From contig NZ_CAAFOM010000227.1 of NCBI RefSeq assembly GCF_900764565.1, positions 1 through 6,831 of the forward strand: a stretch of DNA of 6,831 bases. Reading direction: 5' to 3'. Position 1 is the stretch's first letter. Each line of letters begins with the position of its first letter. A program made the translations under genes and the position numbers. The notes under the pieces were generated by a model. The model ran no database searches. It was not told where the DNA came from and saw only the letters and a list, made by a program, of their open reading frames with translations. Below, one piece after another: positions 1 to 5,536 of the stretch. This DNA comes from an uncultured Catenibacterium sp. (GTDB lineage: Bacteria > Bacillota_I > Bacilli_A > Erysipelotrichales > Coprobacillaceae).

Positions 1-21
1 AGACGTGTGCTCTTCCGATCT
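1..21 (+). other. Illumina adapter remnant (sequencing artefact)
   Basis: These 21 bases match the 3' end of the Illumina TruSeq read-2 adapter, including its terminal GCTCTTCCGATCT. They are almost certainly not part of the genome. A GTG at 7-9 is in frame with the first gene and would extend it by nine residues into adapter, so that start should be ignored. Native sequence begins at about base 22 and carries the ribosome binding site of the first gene, so the operon promoter is missing from this window. Confidence 0.95.
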
Positions 22-27
22 AGGGAG
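22..27 (+). promoter_or_regulatory. Ribosome binding site of the LytTR gene
   Basis: AGGGAG lies 6 nt before the ATG at 34. It fixes that ATG as the start and rejects the GTG inside the adapter. It is the first native sequence after the adapter. Confidence 0.8.
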
Positions 28-33
28 AAAAAT

Positions 34-468
34 ATGAAGACAAAAATTGAATTGATACCAGAAGAAAAAGTTGAAGAAACAATAATCAGATGTCATAAGA
101 TGACAGATGAAATACAAAATATAGTTTCTTATATAGAAAATGAGAAGAAAATCATAGGATATAAAAGGGGAACTGCTTATCCTTTAAATATAAATAGTAT
201 CTATTATTTTGAAATTGTAGATCAAAATGCTTTTGTGTACTGTGAGAAAGAAATATATGAATCAAAGATGAAACTTTATGAATTTGAACAAGAAACAGAA
301 GGTACCTCATTCTTTCGTGCTTCTAAGTCACTAATTATTAATGCAAATAAGATTGATTCTATCAAACCTTCCTTATCAGGAAGATTTGAAGTTGTACTAA
401 AAAACAAAGAAAAACTCATAGTATCTAGACAATATGTACGTGTACTTAAAGACATGATTGGATTATAA
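34..468 (+). CDS. LytTR-family DNA-binding transcriptional regulator (stand-alone)
   Basis: This 144-residue cytoplasmic protein has a short N-terminal part (about 1-38) and a LytTR DNA-binding domain (about 40-144). Recognisable LytTR elements are the strand around IYYFEIVDQNAFVYC (56-70), FFRASKSLIINANKIDSI (93-110) and the closing VSRQYVRVLK (130-139). There is no receiver domain, so it is not a classical response regulator. The ATG at 34 was chosen because AGGGAG precedes it by 6 nt. The stop at 466-468 overlaps the ribosome binding site of the DUF3021-type gene that follows, so the two are probably co-translated. In the family, stand-alone LytTR proteins next to a small membrane protein form LytTR regulatory systems, where the membrane partner holds the regulator inactive and the regulator activates its own operon. 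Its binding sites would lie upstream, outside this window. The family call is firm; targets and signal are unknown. Confidence 0.9.
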   Translation: MKTKIELIPEEKVEETIIRCHKMTDEIQNIVSYIENEKKIIGYKRGTAYPLNINSIYYFEIVDQNAFVYCEKEIYESKMKLYEFEQETEGTSFFRASKSLIINANKIDSIKPSLSGRFEVVLKNKEKLIVSRQYVRVLKDMIGL

Positions 469-480
469 GGAGGATGAAAA

Positions 481-894
481 ATGGATAAAAATGAAATGAT
501 ACATACAATAACTATTCAATATTTTGTGATTTATACATTATCAATGTTTGCGACAATCTTGTTTTGTCATATAGATCAGCCTCAAATAAAAATGCTTCCT
601 GTATCTTATTTAGGAGAGGTGGCAGTCTTTTCTTTTCTTGCCTGCCTTCCTACGACTATCTATTATTCTAAGTCTCAAAATGTCTTAGTGAAGACTATTC
701 TTCATACAATACTCTTAGAAATCATTCTTTTAATTGCTGGATATCAAATTGGTATGTATGAGGATGTCTTAGGAGGATTACTTTTCTTTTTCATAATACT
801 TGTAGTAGATATTTTAGTCAGACTATTTAATTATTTAAATGATTGCCACCTTGCAAATGAAATCAATAAAGCTCTTAAGAGTAGAAAAGGGTGA
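481..894 (+). CDS. DUF3021-type four-helix membrane protein, probable partner of the LytTR regulator
   Basis: This 137-residue integral membrane protein has four hydrophobic segments at about 10-29, 41-62, 72-91 and 95-116, and a short charged C-terminal tail (about 117-137). Size, topology and position just after a LytTR gene match DUF3021 proteins. Some partners of this kind, such as HdrM and BrsM in Streptococcus mutans, antagonise their LytTR regulator. By inference this one senses a membrane or extracellular cue and restrains the LytTR protein. The start is clear: AAGGAGG at 467-473 lies 7 nt before the ATG. The stop codon at 892-894 overlaps the ribosome binding site of the ABC ATPase gene, which starts 4 nt later. 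No enzymatic motif is visible. The DUF assignment rests on pattern and context, not a profile search. Confidence 0.82.
   Translation: MDKNEMIHTITIQYFVIYTLSMFATILFCHIDQPQIKMLPVSYLGEVAVFSFLACLPTTIYYSKSQNVLVKTILHTILLEIILLIAGYQIGMYEDVLGGLLFFFIILVVDILVRLFNYLNDCHLANEINKALKSRKG
887..894 (+). promoter_or_regulatory. Ribosome binding site of the ABC ATPase gene
   Basis: AAGGGTGA lies 4 nt before the ATG at 899 and overlaps the stop codon of the preceding gene. It supports 899 as the start over an in-frame upstream ATG at 839. That upstream start would overlap the DUF3021-type gene by 56 nt and add 20 residues before the normal ABC N-terminus. Confidence 0.65.
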
Positions 895-898
895 ACGT

Positions 899-1810
899 AT
901 GAACAGTATTGAAATTAAACATCTTGCTAAAAGCTTTGGTGATATTAAAGCAGTAGATGATTTAAGCTTTAGTGTAGAAAAGGGGACTTTCTTCTCTTTT
1001 TTAGGTACTAATGGTGCAGGTAAGAGTACCACTATTTCTATGATATGTGGTGAATTATCAAATGATGCAGGAGAAATCTATATTGAAGGAAAGAATATTA
1101 AAACTCATATGAATGAGATAAGAAGTTCTATAGGTGTTGTTTATCAGACTTCAGCATTAGATGATGTATTGACTGTTTATGATAATTTAAGATATCGCGG
1201 AGCTCTTTATGGAATCACTGGAGATGCACTAAAAAGTAGAATCCATGATTTATCTACTCTATTAGACTTCAAGGATTACTTGAAGAAGCCTTTGAATAAA
1301 CTATCAGGTGGACAGAAAAGACGTATTGATATAGCACGTGCGCTTATTCATGAACCACAGCTTCTTATACTCGATGAACCAACAACAGGTTTAGACCCTC
1401 AAACAAGGAAAATCTTGTGGAAAGTCATCAATGATTTAAGAAAAGACAAACATATGACAGTCTTCTTAACAACACATTATATGGAAGAAGCGGCAGAAGC
1501 AGATCAGGTTGTTATTATTGATCATGGTCGCATGATTGCATCTGGTACACCTCATGAACTAAAACTTAAATATGCATATGATTATTTGAATATTTATCAT
1601 ATTAAAGAAGAGGACATCAAGTCTCTAGGATATCCTTATACAAAAATAAAAGATGGATATACTATATGTCTCAATCATCCAAAAGATGCAAAACGATTGA
1701 TACTTCAAAGACCAGAATTATTTGATGACTTTGAACTTGTAAAGGGAAGAATGGATGATGTCTTCTTGAATGTAACAGGGACAAAATTACCAGGAGGTGA
1801 TTACTCATGA
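899..1810 (+). CDS. ABC transporter ATP-binding protein (ABC-2 exporter type)
   Basis: This 303-residue ATPase is expected to power the permease encoded directly downstream. All nucleotide-binding motifs are intact: Walker A GTNGAGKST (36-44), Q-loop Gln83, signature LSGGQ (135-139), Walker B LLILDEP (155-161) with the catalytic Glu160, D-loop GLDP (164-167) and switch His193. Walker A has Thr where GPNGAGKST is more usual. The C-terminal extension (about 230-303), ending in MDDVFLNVTG (285-294), is typical of ATPases of the drug, antibiotic and bacteriocin-resistance exporter group. The ATG at 899 fits the usual family N-terminus (MNSIEIKHLAKSFG). The gene overlaps the permease gene by 4 nt (ATGA). 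The substrate cannot be read from the sequence. Linkage to a LytTR system suggests export of, or protection from, a toxic peptide or other membrane-active compound; that is inference. Confidence 0.95.
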   Translation: MNSIEIKHLAKSFGDIKAVDDLSFSVEKGTFFSFLGTNGAGKSTTISMICGELSNDAGEIYIEGKNIKTHMNEIRSSIGVVYQTSALDDVLTVYDNLRYRGALYGITGDALKSRIHDLSTLLDFKDYLKKPLNKLSGGQKRRIDIARALIHEPQLLILDEPTTGLDPQTRKILWKVINDLRKDKHMTVFLTTHYMEEAAEADQVVIIDHGRMIASGTPHELKLKYAYDYLNIYHIKEEDIKSLGYPYTKIKDGYTICLNHPKDAKRLILQRPELFDDFELVKGRMDDVFLNVTGTKLPGGDYS

Positions 1811-2694
1811 AACAGCTCCATCATTTAGTACTTAGACATACAATTTTGTTTTTTAAGGACAAAGGCCGCTTCTTAACGGCTTTAATTACACCTATCGTAC
1901 TTATTGTCCTCTATATGACATTTTTAGGTACTATCTATCATGATTCATTAGATAGTATAGTGAAATACTTTGATATCTCTCAAAAGACAATCGATGCTTT
2001 TGTGAATGGTTATCTCTTTTCTTCACTACTTGCAGTGAGCTGTGTCACAGTATCGTTTTGTTCGAACATGATCATGGTACAGGACAAAGCAGATCATAAA
2101 GTGAAGGATTTACTTATAGCACCAGTAAGTCAAACAACATTAGCACTTAGCTATTTCATCTCTACACTCATTATCACAATGATTATTAATATCACTGCTT
2201 TAATTGCATGCTTTATTGTCTTAGGTACTTCCCATTGGGTGCTGCCTTTTAAAGATATATTATATTGTTTATTTGATATCTTTCTGCTGACATTATTCGG
2301 AACATCTCTTTCATCTATTATTAATTATTTCCTTACAACTCAGGGACAGATTTCAGCCGTCGGCAGTATCGTAAGTGCAGGATATGGTTTCTTATGTGGT
2401 GCTTATATGCCTATTTCTCAATTTACGCCTGCAGTACGTACTTTTATAAAGTTCTTACCAGGAACATATGGGACATCACTTATTCGTAATCATTTATTAA
2501 GAAGCTTATTCACAAAACTAGGTACAAAAGTTCCTGTTCATATAATGAATGAAATCCATCAAAGTTTTGATACATCATTTAAACTTATGGGTCTTACTGT
2601 AACACAAAGTATGATGTATTTTATTATGATTGGTACATGTGCTATTCTATTGCTTATCTACATCTCTTTGAATCATATAAAGAAAAATATGTAA
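1807..2694 (+). CDS. ABC-2 type transporter permease
   Basis: This 295-residue membrane protein is the expected partner of the ATPase encoded just before it. Six hydrophobic segments are visible at about 22-43, 69-90, 112-139, 150-175, 183-200 and 262-288. The layout is that of ABC-2 permeases: a cytoplasmic N-terminus, an extracellular loop after helix 1, and the conserved region around helix 5 (GYGFLCGAYMPISQFTP, 192-208) followed by FLPGTYG (216-222). AGGAGGTGA at 1792-1800 lies 6 nt before the ATG, one of the strongest ribosome binding sites in the window. The ATG overlaps the ATPase stop by 4 nt, which indicates translational coupling. It is probably the last gene of the LytTR operon, since a 51-nt AT-rich gap follows. 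Substrate unknown; the transporter class is secure. Confidence 0.92.
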   Translation: MKQLHHLVLRHTILFFKDKGRFLTALITPIVLIVLYMTFLGTIYHDSLDSIVKYFDISQKTIDAFVNGYLFSSLLAVSCVTVSFCSNMIMVQDKADHKVKDLLIAPVSQTTLALSYFISTLIITMIINITALIACFIVLGTSHWVLPFKDILYCLFDIFLLTLFGTSLSSIINYFLTTQGQISAVGSIVSAGYGFLCGAYMPISQFTPAVRTFIKFLPGTYGTSLIRNHLLRSLFTKLGTKVPVHIMNEIHQSFDTSFKLMGLTVTQSMMYFIMIGTCAILLLIYISLNHIKKNM

Positions 2695-2702
2695 ATTCTA
2701 TG

Positions 2703-2729
2703 TATTTTTAATCCAAGGATTGAAAAATA
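2703..2729 (+). other. Imperfect inverted repeat between the ABC operon and the SanA/YdcF gene
   Basis: The arms at 2703-2713 and 2718-2729 can form an 11-bp, mostly A-T hairpin with a four-base loop (CAAG) and one bulged G at 2722. No T-run follows on either strand, so it is not a convincing intrinsic terminator. It could be a weak 3' end or stabilising hairpin for the ABC operon mRNA, an operator, or chance in AT-rich DNA. Confidence 0.3.
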
Positions 2730-2745
2730 TCAGAAATAGTTTAAG

Positions 2746-3378
2746 ATGTTTTTGTGGAGGATTTTTAGTGCTGCCATGAAAATCTTAAAGAAATTAGTTA
2801 TTATTGTCGTATTGGTGATCTGTTATGTATTTTCCAATGCTGTCAGTATTTATATATATAGTTTTAAAGATGATGCAAGAAATGCAGATGTAGCGATTGT
2901 ATTAGGTGCATCTACATATAATGGACATCCATCACCTGTATATCAGGAAAGAATCAATCATGCGGTTGATTTATATAATAAGCATCTTGTCAAGAAAATC
3001 ATTACGACAGGAGGATACGGAAAGGGAAATCCTGTCAGTGATGCATATAATGCAAAGCTTTATGCAATCAGTCAAGGAGTATCAGAAGATGATATTCTTA
3101 CAGAAGATCAATCTACAGTCACATTAGAGAATCTAATTAATGCGAAAAAGATTATGGATGTATACAACTATCAAACGGCATTAATTGTAAGTGATCCATT
3201 GCATATGAAAAGAGCAATGCTTCAAGCAAAAGATGCAGGGATCAAAGCCTATACCTCACCTACGCATTCTTCTCGTTTTCGTACAAGAGATACCAAGTTT
3301 AAGTTCCTAAAACGTGAAGTAACCAATTATATTGGTTATAAATGGTATCGTCTCTTTAAATCCTTTATCAAGTTGTGA
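2746..3378 (+). CDS. SanA/YdcF-family (DUF218) membrane-anchored protein
   Basis: This protein has 210 residues from the first ATG, or 200 from ATG 2776. A single N-terminal membrane segment (about 16-38) is followed by a DUF218 domain (about 47-200). Family features are ADVAIVLGAS (47-56), ERINHAVDLYNK (68-79), the glycine-rich TTGGYGKG (87-94), TEDQSTVTLENLINAK (119-134) and IVSDPLHMKRA (147-157). Members such as E. coli SanA affect envelope permeability to vancomycin; the biochemical reaction is not established for most of them. N-in topology would put the domain outside the cell. The start is uncertain: ATG 2746 has no obvious ribosome binding site, whereas TGGAGG (2755-2760) precedes ATG 2776 by 15 nt, longer than usual. 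The shorter form MKILKKLVIIVV has the classic basic-then-hydrophobic N-terminus. The family call is good; function is open. Confidence 0.85.
   Translation: MFLWRIFSAAMKILKKLVIIVVLVICYVFSNAVSIYIYSFKDDARNADVAIVLGASTYNGHPSPVYQERINHAVDLYNKHLVKKIITTGGYGKGNPVSDAYNAKLYAISQGVSEDDILTEDQSTVTLENLINAKKIMDVYNYQTALIVSDPLHMKRAMLQAKDAGIKAYTSPTHSSRFRTRDTKFKFLKREVTNYIGYKWYRLFKSFIKL
2755..2760 (+). promoter_or_regulatory. Possible distant ribosome binding site of the SanA/YdcF gene
   Basis: TGGAGG lies 15 nt before the in-frame ATG at 2776 and inside the longer reading that starts at 2746. It is also 7 nt before a GTG at 2768 in another frame, which meets a stop after three codons. Either the spacing is unusually long or the site is fortuitous; this leaves the start of the gene open. 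Confidence 0.35.
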
Positions 3379-3400
3379 TAGAATAGAGTAAGAAGGGTGA

Positions 3401-3406
3401 AGGGAG
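3401..3406 (+). promoter_or_regulatory. Ribosome binding site of the 113-residue membrane protein gene
   Basis: AGGGAG lies 8 nt before the ATG at 3415. It supports that start over the GTG at 3397, which has no comparably placed site and would overlap this one. Confidence 0.6.
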
Positions 3407-3414
3407 TTGTTTTT

Positions 3415-3756
3415 ATGTTTATGATTAATACAGGATGTATATGCTGTGCGATTCTTGCATTGACATTCTTGTTTTATTATATAGTTTGTTCATGTCTTAA
3501 GGGATTAGGGGTTTATTGTATCAGTGCATTTAAGGATGTACCTCGTGAAGAAAGCCGTTATTATGATAAGAGAAGAATTAGCCGTGCCCAAAGAAGAGCA
3601 TTTAAGAAATGGTTCATAATATTAAGTTTAGGTGCTGTACTTTCCTATTTTATTAGTCAGTATTTTGCTTATATTGCGATTGGACTATGGGCAGTTATAT
3701 TCTTTAAAGATATCTTTGTGAAAAAAGAGAACTTATTCAGAAACTATCGTATCTAA
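3415..3756 (+). CDS. Small membrane protein of unknown function
   Basis: I do not recognise this 113-residue protein. It has a Cys-rich hydrophobic N-terminal segment (about 7-28, with Cys at 8, 10, 11, 25 and 27), and a strongly basic cytoplasmic-looking loop rich in Arg and Lys (about 44-65, including RRISRAQRRAFKKW). Two further hydrophobic segments lie at about 66-80 and 83-102, and the C-terminus is basic. No catalytic motif is visible. The gene starts 36 nt after the SanA/YdcF gene and is probably in the same transcript. Its stop codon forms part of the terminator stem that follows. ATG 3421 is an alternative start two codons later. That it is a real gene is supported by the ribosome binding site, the coherent membrane topology and its fit between neighbours. 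Confidence 0.7.
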   Translation: MFMINTGCICCAILALTFLFYYIVCSCLKGLGVYCISAFKDVPREESRYYDKRRISRAQRRAFKKWFIILSLGAVLSYFISQYFAYIAIGLWAVIFFKDIFVKKENLFRNYRI

Positions 3757-3782
3757 TGGCCTTATAGGCCATTATTTTTTTT
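3755..3782 (+). terminator. Intrinsic terminator overlapping the stop codon of the preceding gene
   Basis: A perfect 8-bp stem (AATGGCCT at 3755-3762, AGGCCATT at 3766-3773) closes a three-base loop and is followed by A and eight T residues (3775-3782). The stem starts in the TAA stop of the 113-residue protein gene. The next gene starts 10 nt after the T-run, its ribosome binding site touching the terminator, so transcription of that gene must involve read-through or a start within the terminator itself. Confidence 0.88.
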
Positions 3783-3792
3783 AGAGGTTATT

Positions 3793-4182
3793 ATGGAAAA
3801 ATTATTACTTGTACTTATATGCATCCTAGGTATTGTCATCATGGTTAAAGGATTGACAACTCGTTTTCAATATCGTCTAAAAGCCACACGCTGCTCATTA
3901 CAGGCCTCAGGAAAAATCATAGATATCAAACAGGATGAACTCTATCTCTATATCATGACAATTCAATACTATGCAGAAGGCAAGTTTATAGAAAGAAAGC
4001 CATCTATCACTTATTTTCAGATGAAATATTTTAGAAATAATAGACGTGTTACAGTGGACTATGATCCCAACTCTCCTGATACGTTTATTATCGAAGAAGA
4101 TTTATTTCCTATGCGATTCACTAATTTTCTTATATTCAGTGGTTTTGTATTAGTGTGTTGTGCCGCATTATTTATCATTTGA
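3793..4182 (+). CDS. DUF3592-like small membrane protein
   Basis: This 129-residue protein has hydrophobic segments at both ends (about 3-19 and 110-129) enclosing a soluble beta-rich middle. The order of elements fits DUF3592: a membrane helix, then a strand such as ASGKIIDIKQDE (38-49), a 'YYAEGKFIERK' segment (59-69) where the family has a 'Y..DGK.Y' element, then VTVDYDPNSPDTFII (86-100), which matches the family's 'V.YDP.NP....' signature. Function of the family is unknown. AGAGG at 3783-3787 lies 5 nt before the ATG. The TGA stop (4180-4182) overlaps the GAGG of the lipoprotein gene that follows, so the two are probably co-translated. The assignment is by motif memory and is moderate; the membrane topology is clear. 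Confidence 0.72.
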   Translation: MEKLLLVLICILGIVIMVKGLTTRFQYRLKATRCSLQASGKIIDIKQDELYLYIMTIQYYAEGKFIERKPSITYFQMKYFRNNRRVTVDYDPNSPDTFIIEEDLFPMRFTNFLIFSGFVLVCCAALFII

Positions 4183-4190
4183 GGTCTATT

Positions 4191-5009
4191 ATGAAGAAAA
4201 TAATATTACTACTTCTTGGTGTGCTTTTAACAGCCTGTGCACCATCTTCAACAATAAAAAACAAAAAATATATTAACCCAGAAGGAATGACTTTAGAGAC
4301 ACGTATCTCTGTACCAGAAGGATATCAAAGAGAACAAAGTGATTTTGCTCATTTCTTACAGAATTATCCATTAAAGAAAAATGGCAGTCCTATTCTTTTA
4401 TATAATGGAAAGAAGAAATTTAATCAAAGTTCACAGATTGGTGTCTTTAAACTTCCATTAGAAAATGAAAACCTCCAGCAATGTGCAGATTCAGTTATGA
4501 GAGTCTATGCAGAATATTACTGGCATACAAAACAATATGATAAGATTCAATTTCACTTAAGTGATGGTTTCTTGTTGTCTTATAATAAATGGCGAGAAGG
4601 CAATCGTGTTGTTATTAAGAATGATCATGCGAGTTATGTGAAGAGTGCTTCCTACGATGATTCTTATGAATGTTTTAAAAAATACTTACGTATTGTATTT
4701 GCTTATTCAGGAAGTGCAAGCATGGTGAGTGAATCTACACCAATTGCGCCAGATGAAATAAAAGTAGGAGATGTATTTTTAAAGGGTGGTTCACCAGGAC
4801 ATGTCGTGATGATTGTAGATGTTTGTACAAATAAAGAAGGTAAGAAAGCTTTCTTACTTGCCCAGGGCTATATGCCTGCTCAGGAATTTCATTTATTAAA
4901 GAATCCATCACATGATGATCCTTGGTATTATGAAGATGAAATCAAATACCCATTTGAAACACCTGATTATACATTTGAGGAAAGTAGTTTAAGAAGATTA
5001 TGTTATTGA
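4191..5009 (+). CDS. DUF4846 lipoprotein
   Basis: This 272-residue protein starts with a lipoprotein signal peptide: basic KK at 2-3, a Leu-rich core, and lipobox LTAC with Cys16 as the lipidation site. It should be anchored on the outer face of the membrane. The rest matches DUF4846: FAHFLQNYPLK (52-62), SPILLYNGK (66-74), QQCADSVMRVYAEYYW (96-111), a KWREGNRV segment (133-140), VKSASYDDSY (150-159), VGDVFLKGGSPGHVVMIVD (192-210) and LAQGYMPAQEFHLLKNP in the last quarter. The family has no established activity that I know of. The GDVF..GGSPGH stretch is faintly like the His-containing part of NlpC/P60-type folds, but a matching catalytic Cys is not evident. An in-frame upstream start at 4155 would put residues before the signal peptide and overlap the previous gene. 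GAGG at 4181-4184 lies 6 nt before ATG 4191, which I chose. The stop overlaps the start of the HD gene by 1 nt. Confidence 0.88.
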   Translation: MKKIILLLLGVLLTACAPSSTIKNKKYINPEGMTLETRISVPEGYQREQSDFAHFLQNYPLKKNGSPILLYNGKKKFNQSSQIGVFKLPLENENLQQCADSVMRVYAEYYWHTKQYDKIQFHLSDGFLLSYNKWREGNRVVIKNDHASYVKSASYDDSYECFKKYLRIVFAYSGSASMVSESTPIAPDEIKVGDVFLKGGSPGHVVMIVDVCTNKEGKKAFLLAQGYMPAQEFHLLKNPSHDDPWYYEDEIKYPFETPDYTFEESSLRRLCY

Positions 5010-5536
5010 TGAATGTATATAGTGGTCATAAGATAGACCCATTACATATTAAGGAAGATGATATTCATCTAGAGGATATTGCACATGCATTAAGCCTTAT
5101 ATGTCGAGGTAATGGACATATTAAATATTTCTACTCTGTGGCCCAGCATTCTCTTAACTGTGCGAAAGAAGCACAAAGCAGAGGATATAGTAAAGGTGTT
5201 GTATTATCGTGCTTATTTCATGATGCAAGTGAAGCCTATATGAGCGATCTCATCACGCCTATAAAAAAACATATGAAAGAGTATCAGACAATAGAAGATC
5301 ATCTCTTAGAAACAATCTTTCATGCTTTTCATATTCAATTAAACGATGATGAAAAATCAATCTGGAAAGAAATGGACCATCTATTACTAGAAGCAGAATT
5401 AAAAGAAATGATGCCTTTAGAAGAAAATAGACCTTCTGTTTTACTGATGAGTGTCCCTGATTTAAAGGAACATTATTATCGTGATATAGAAGAAGAATTC
5501 AAATCTTATGCGTTACAATTATTGGAGGATTTATAA
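5009..5536 (+). CDS. HD-domain phosphohydrolase, YfbR-like 5'-nucleotidase type
   Basis: This 175-residue cytoplasmic protein carries the HD metal-binding set: His47 (in VAQHS), His71-Asp72 (LFHDASEAYMSD) and Asp123 (EMDHLL). HDASE followed by a D-x-x-x-P pattern (DLITPIK, 80-86) resembles E. coli YfbR, a 5'-deoxynucleotidase, where the equivalent Glu is important; here it is Glu75. The N-terminal part (MNVYSGHKIDPLHI, then DIAHALSLICRGNGH at 23-37) is typical of a Firmicute/phage group of HD hydrolases. Likely role: dephosphorylating nucleotide monophosphates; the substrate is not shown. I chose ATG 5009, which overlaps the previous stop by 1 nt (TGATG) and gives the usual MNxYSG start. ATG 5000 is in frame, three codons earlier, and is possible. 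Only a weak AAGAAG (4991-4996) lies upstream, so translation probably depends on coupling. Confidence 0.85.
   Translation: MNVYSGHKIDPLHIKEDDIHLEDIAHALSLICRGNGHIKYFYSVAQHSLNCAKEAQSRGYSKGVVLSCLFHDASEAYMSDLITPIKKHMKEYQTIEDHLLETIFHAFHIQLNDDEKSIWKEMDHLLLEAELKEMMPLEENRPSVLLMSVPDLKEHYYRDIEEEFKSYALQLLEDL

Noticed and set aside
839..898. 20-residue N-terminal extension of the ABC ATPase
   Set aside because: It would overlap the DUF3021-type gene in another frame; ATG 899 has a ribosome binding site and gives the normal family N-terminus.
835..1032. 65-residue open frame on the minus strand
   Set aside because: It lies antisense to the end of the DUF3021-type gene and the start of the ABC ATPase gene, including Walker A. 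No recognisable domain or ribosome binding site supports it.
2650..2681. Possible promoter TTGCTT with TATAAA before the SanA/YdcF gene
   Set aside because: The 20-nt spacing is too long and the -35 match is weak; not enough to call.
2906..3127. 73-residue open frame on the plus strand
   Set aside because: It is a shadow in another frame of the SanA/YdcF coding region, whose protein has clear family motifs.
3674..3701. Possible promoter TTGCGA - 16 nt - TATATT
   Set aside because: It lies inside a coding region and upstream of the terminator at 3755-3782, so a transcript from it would still be terminated before the next gene. The match is what AT-rich DNA gives by chance.
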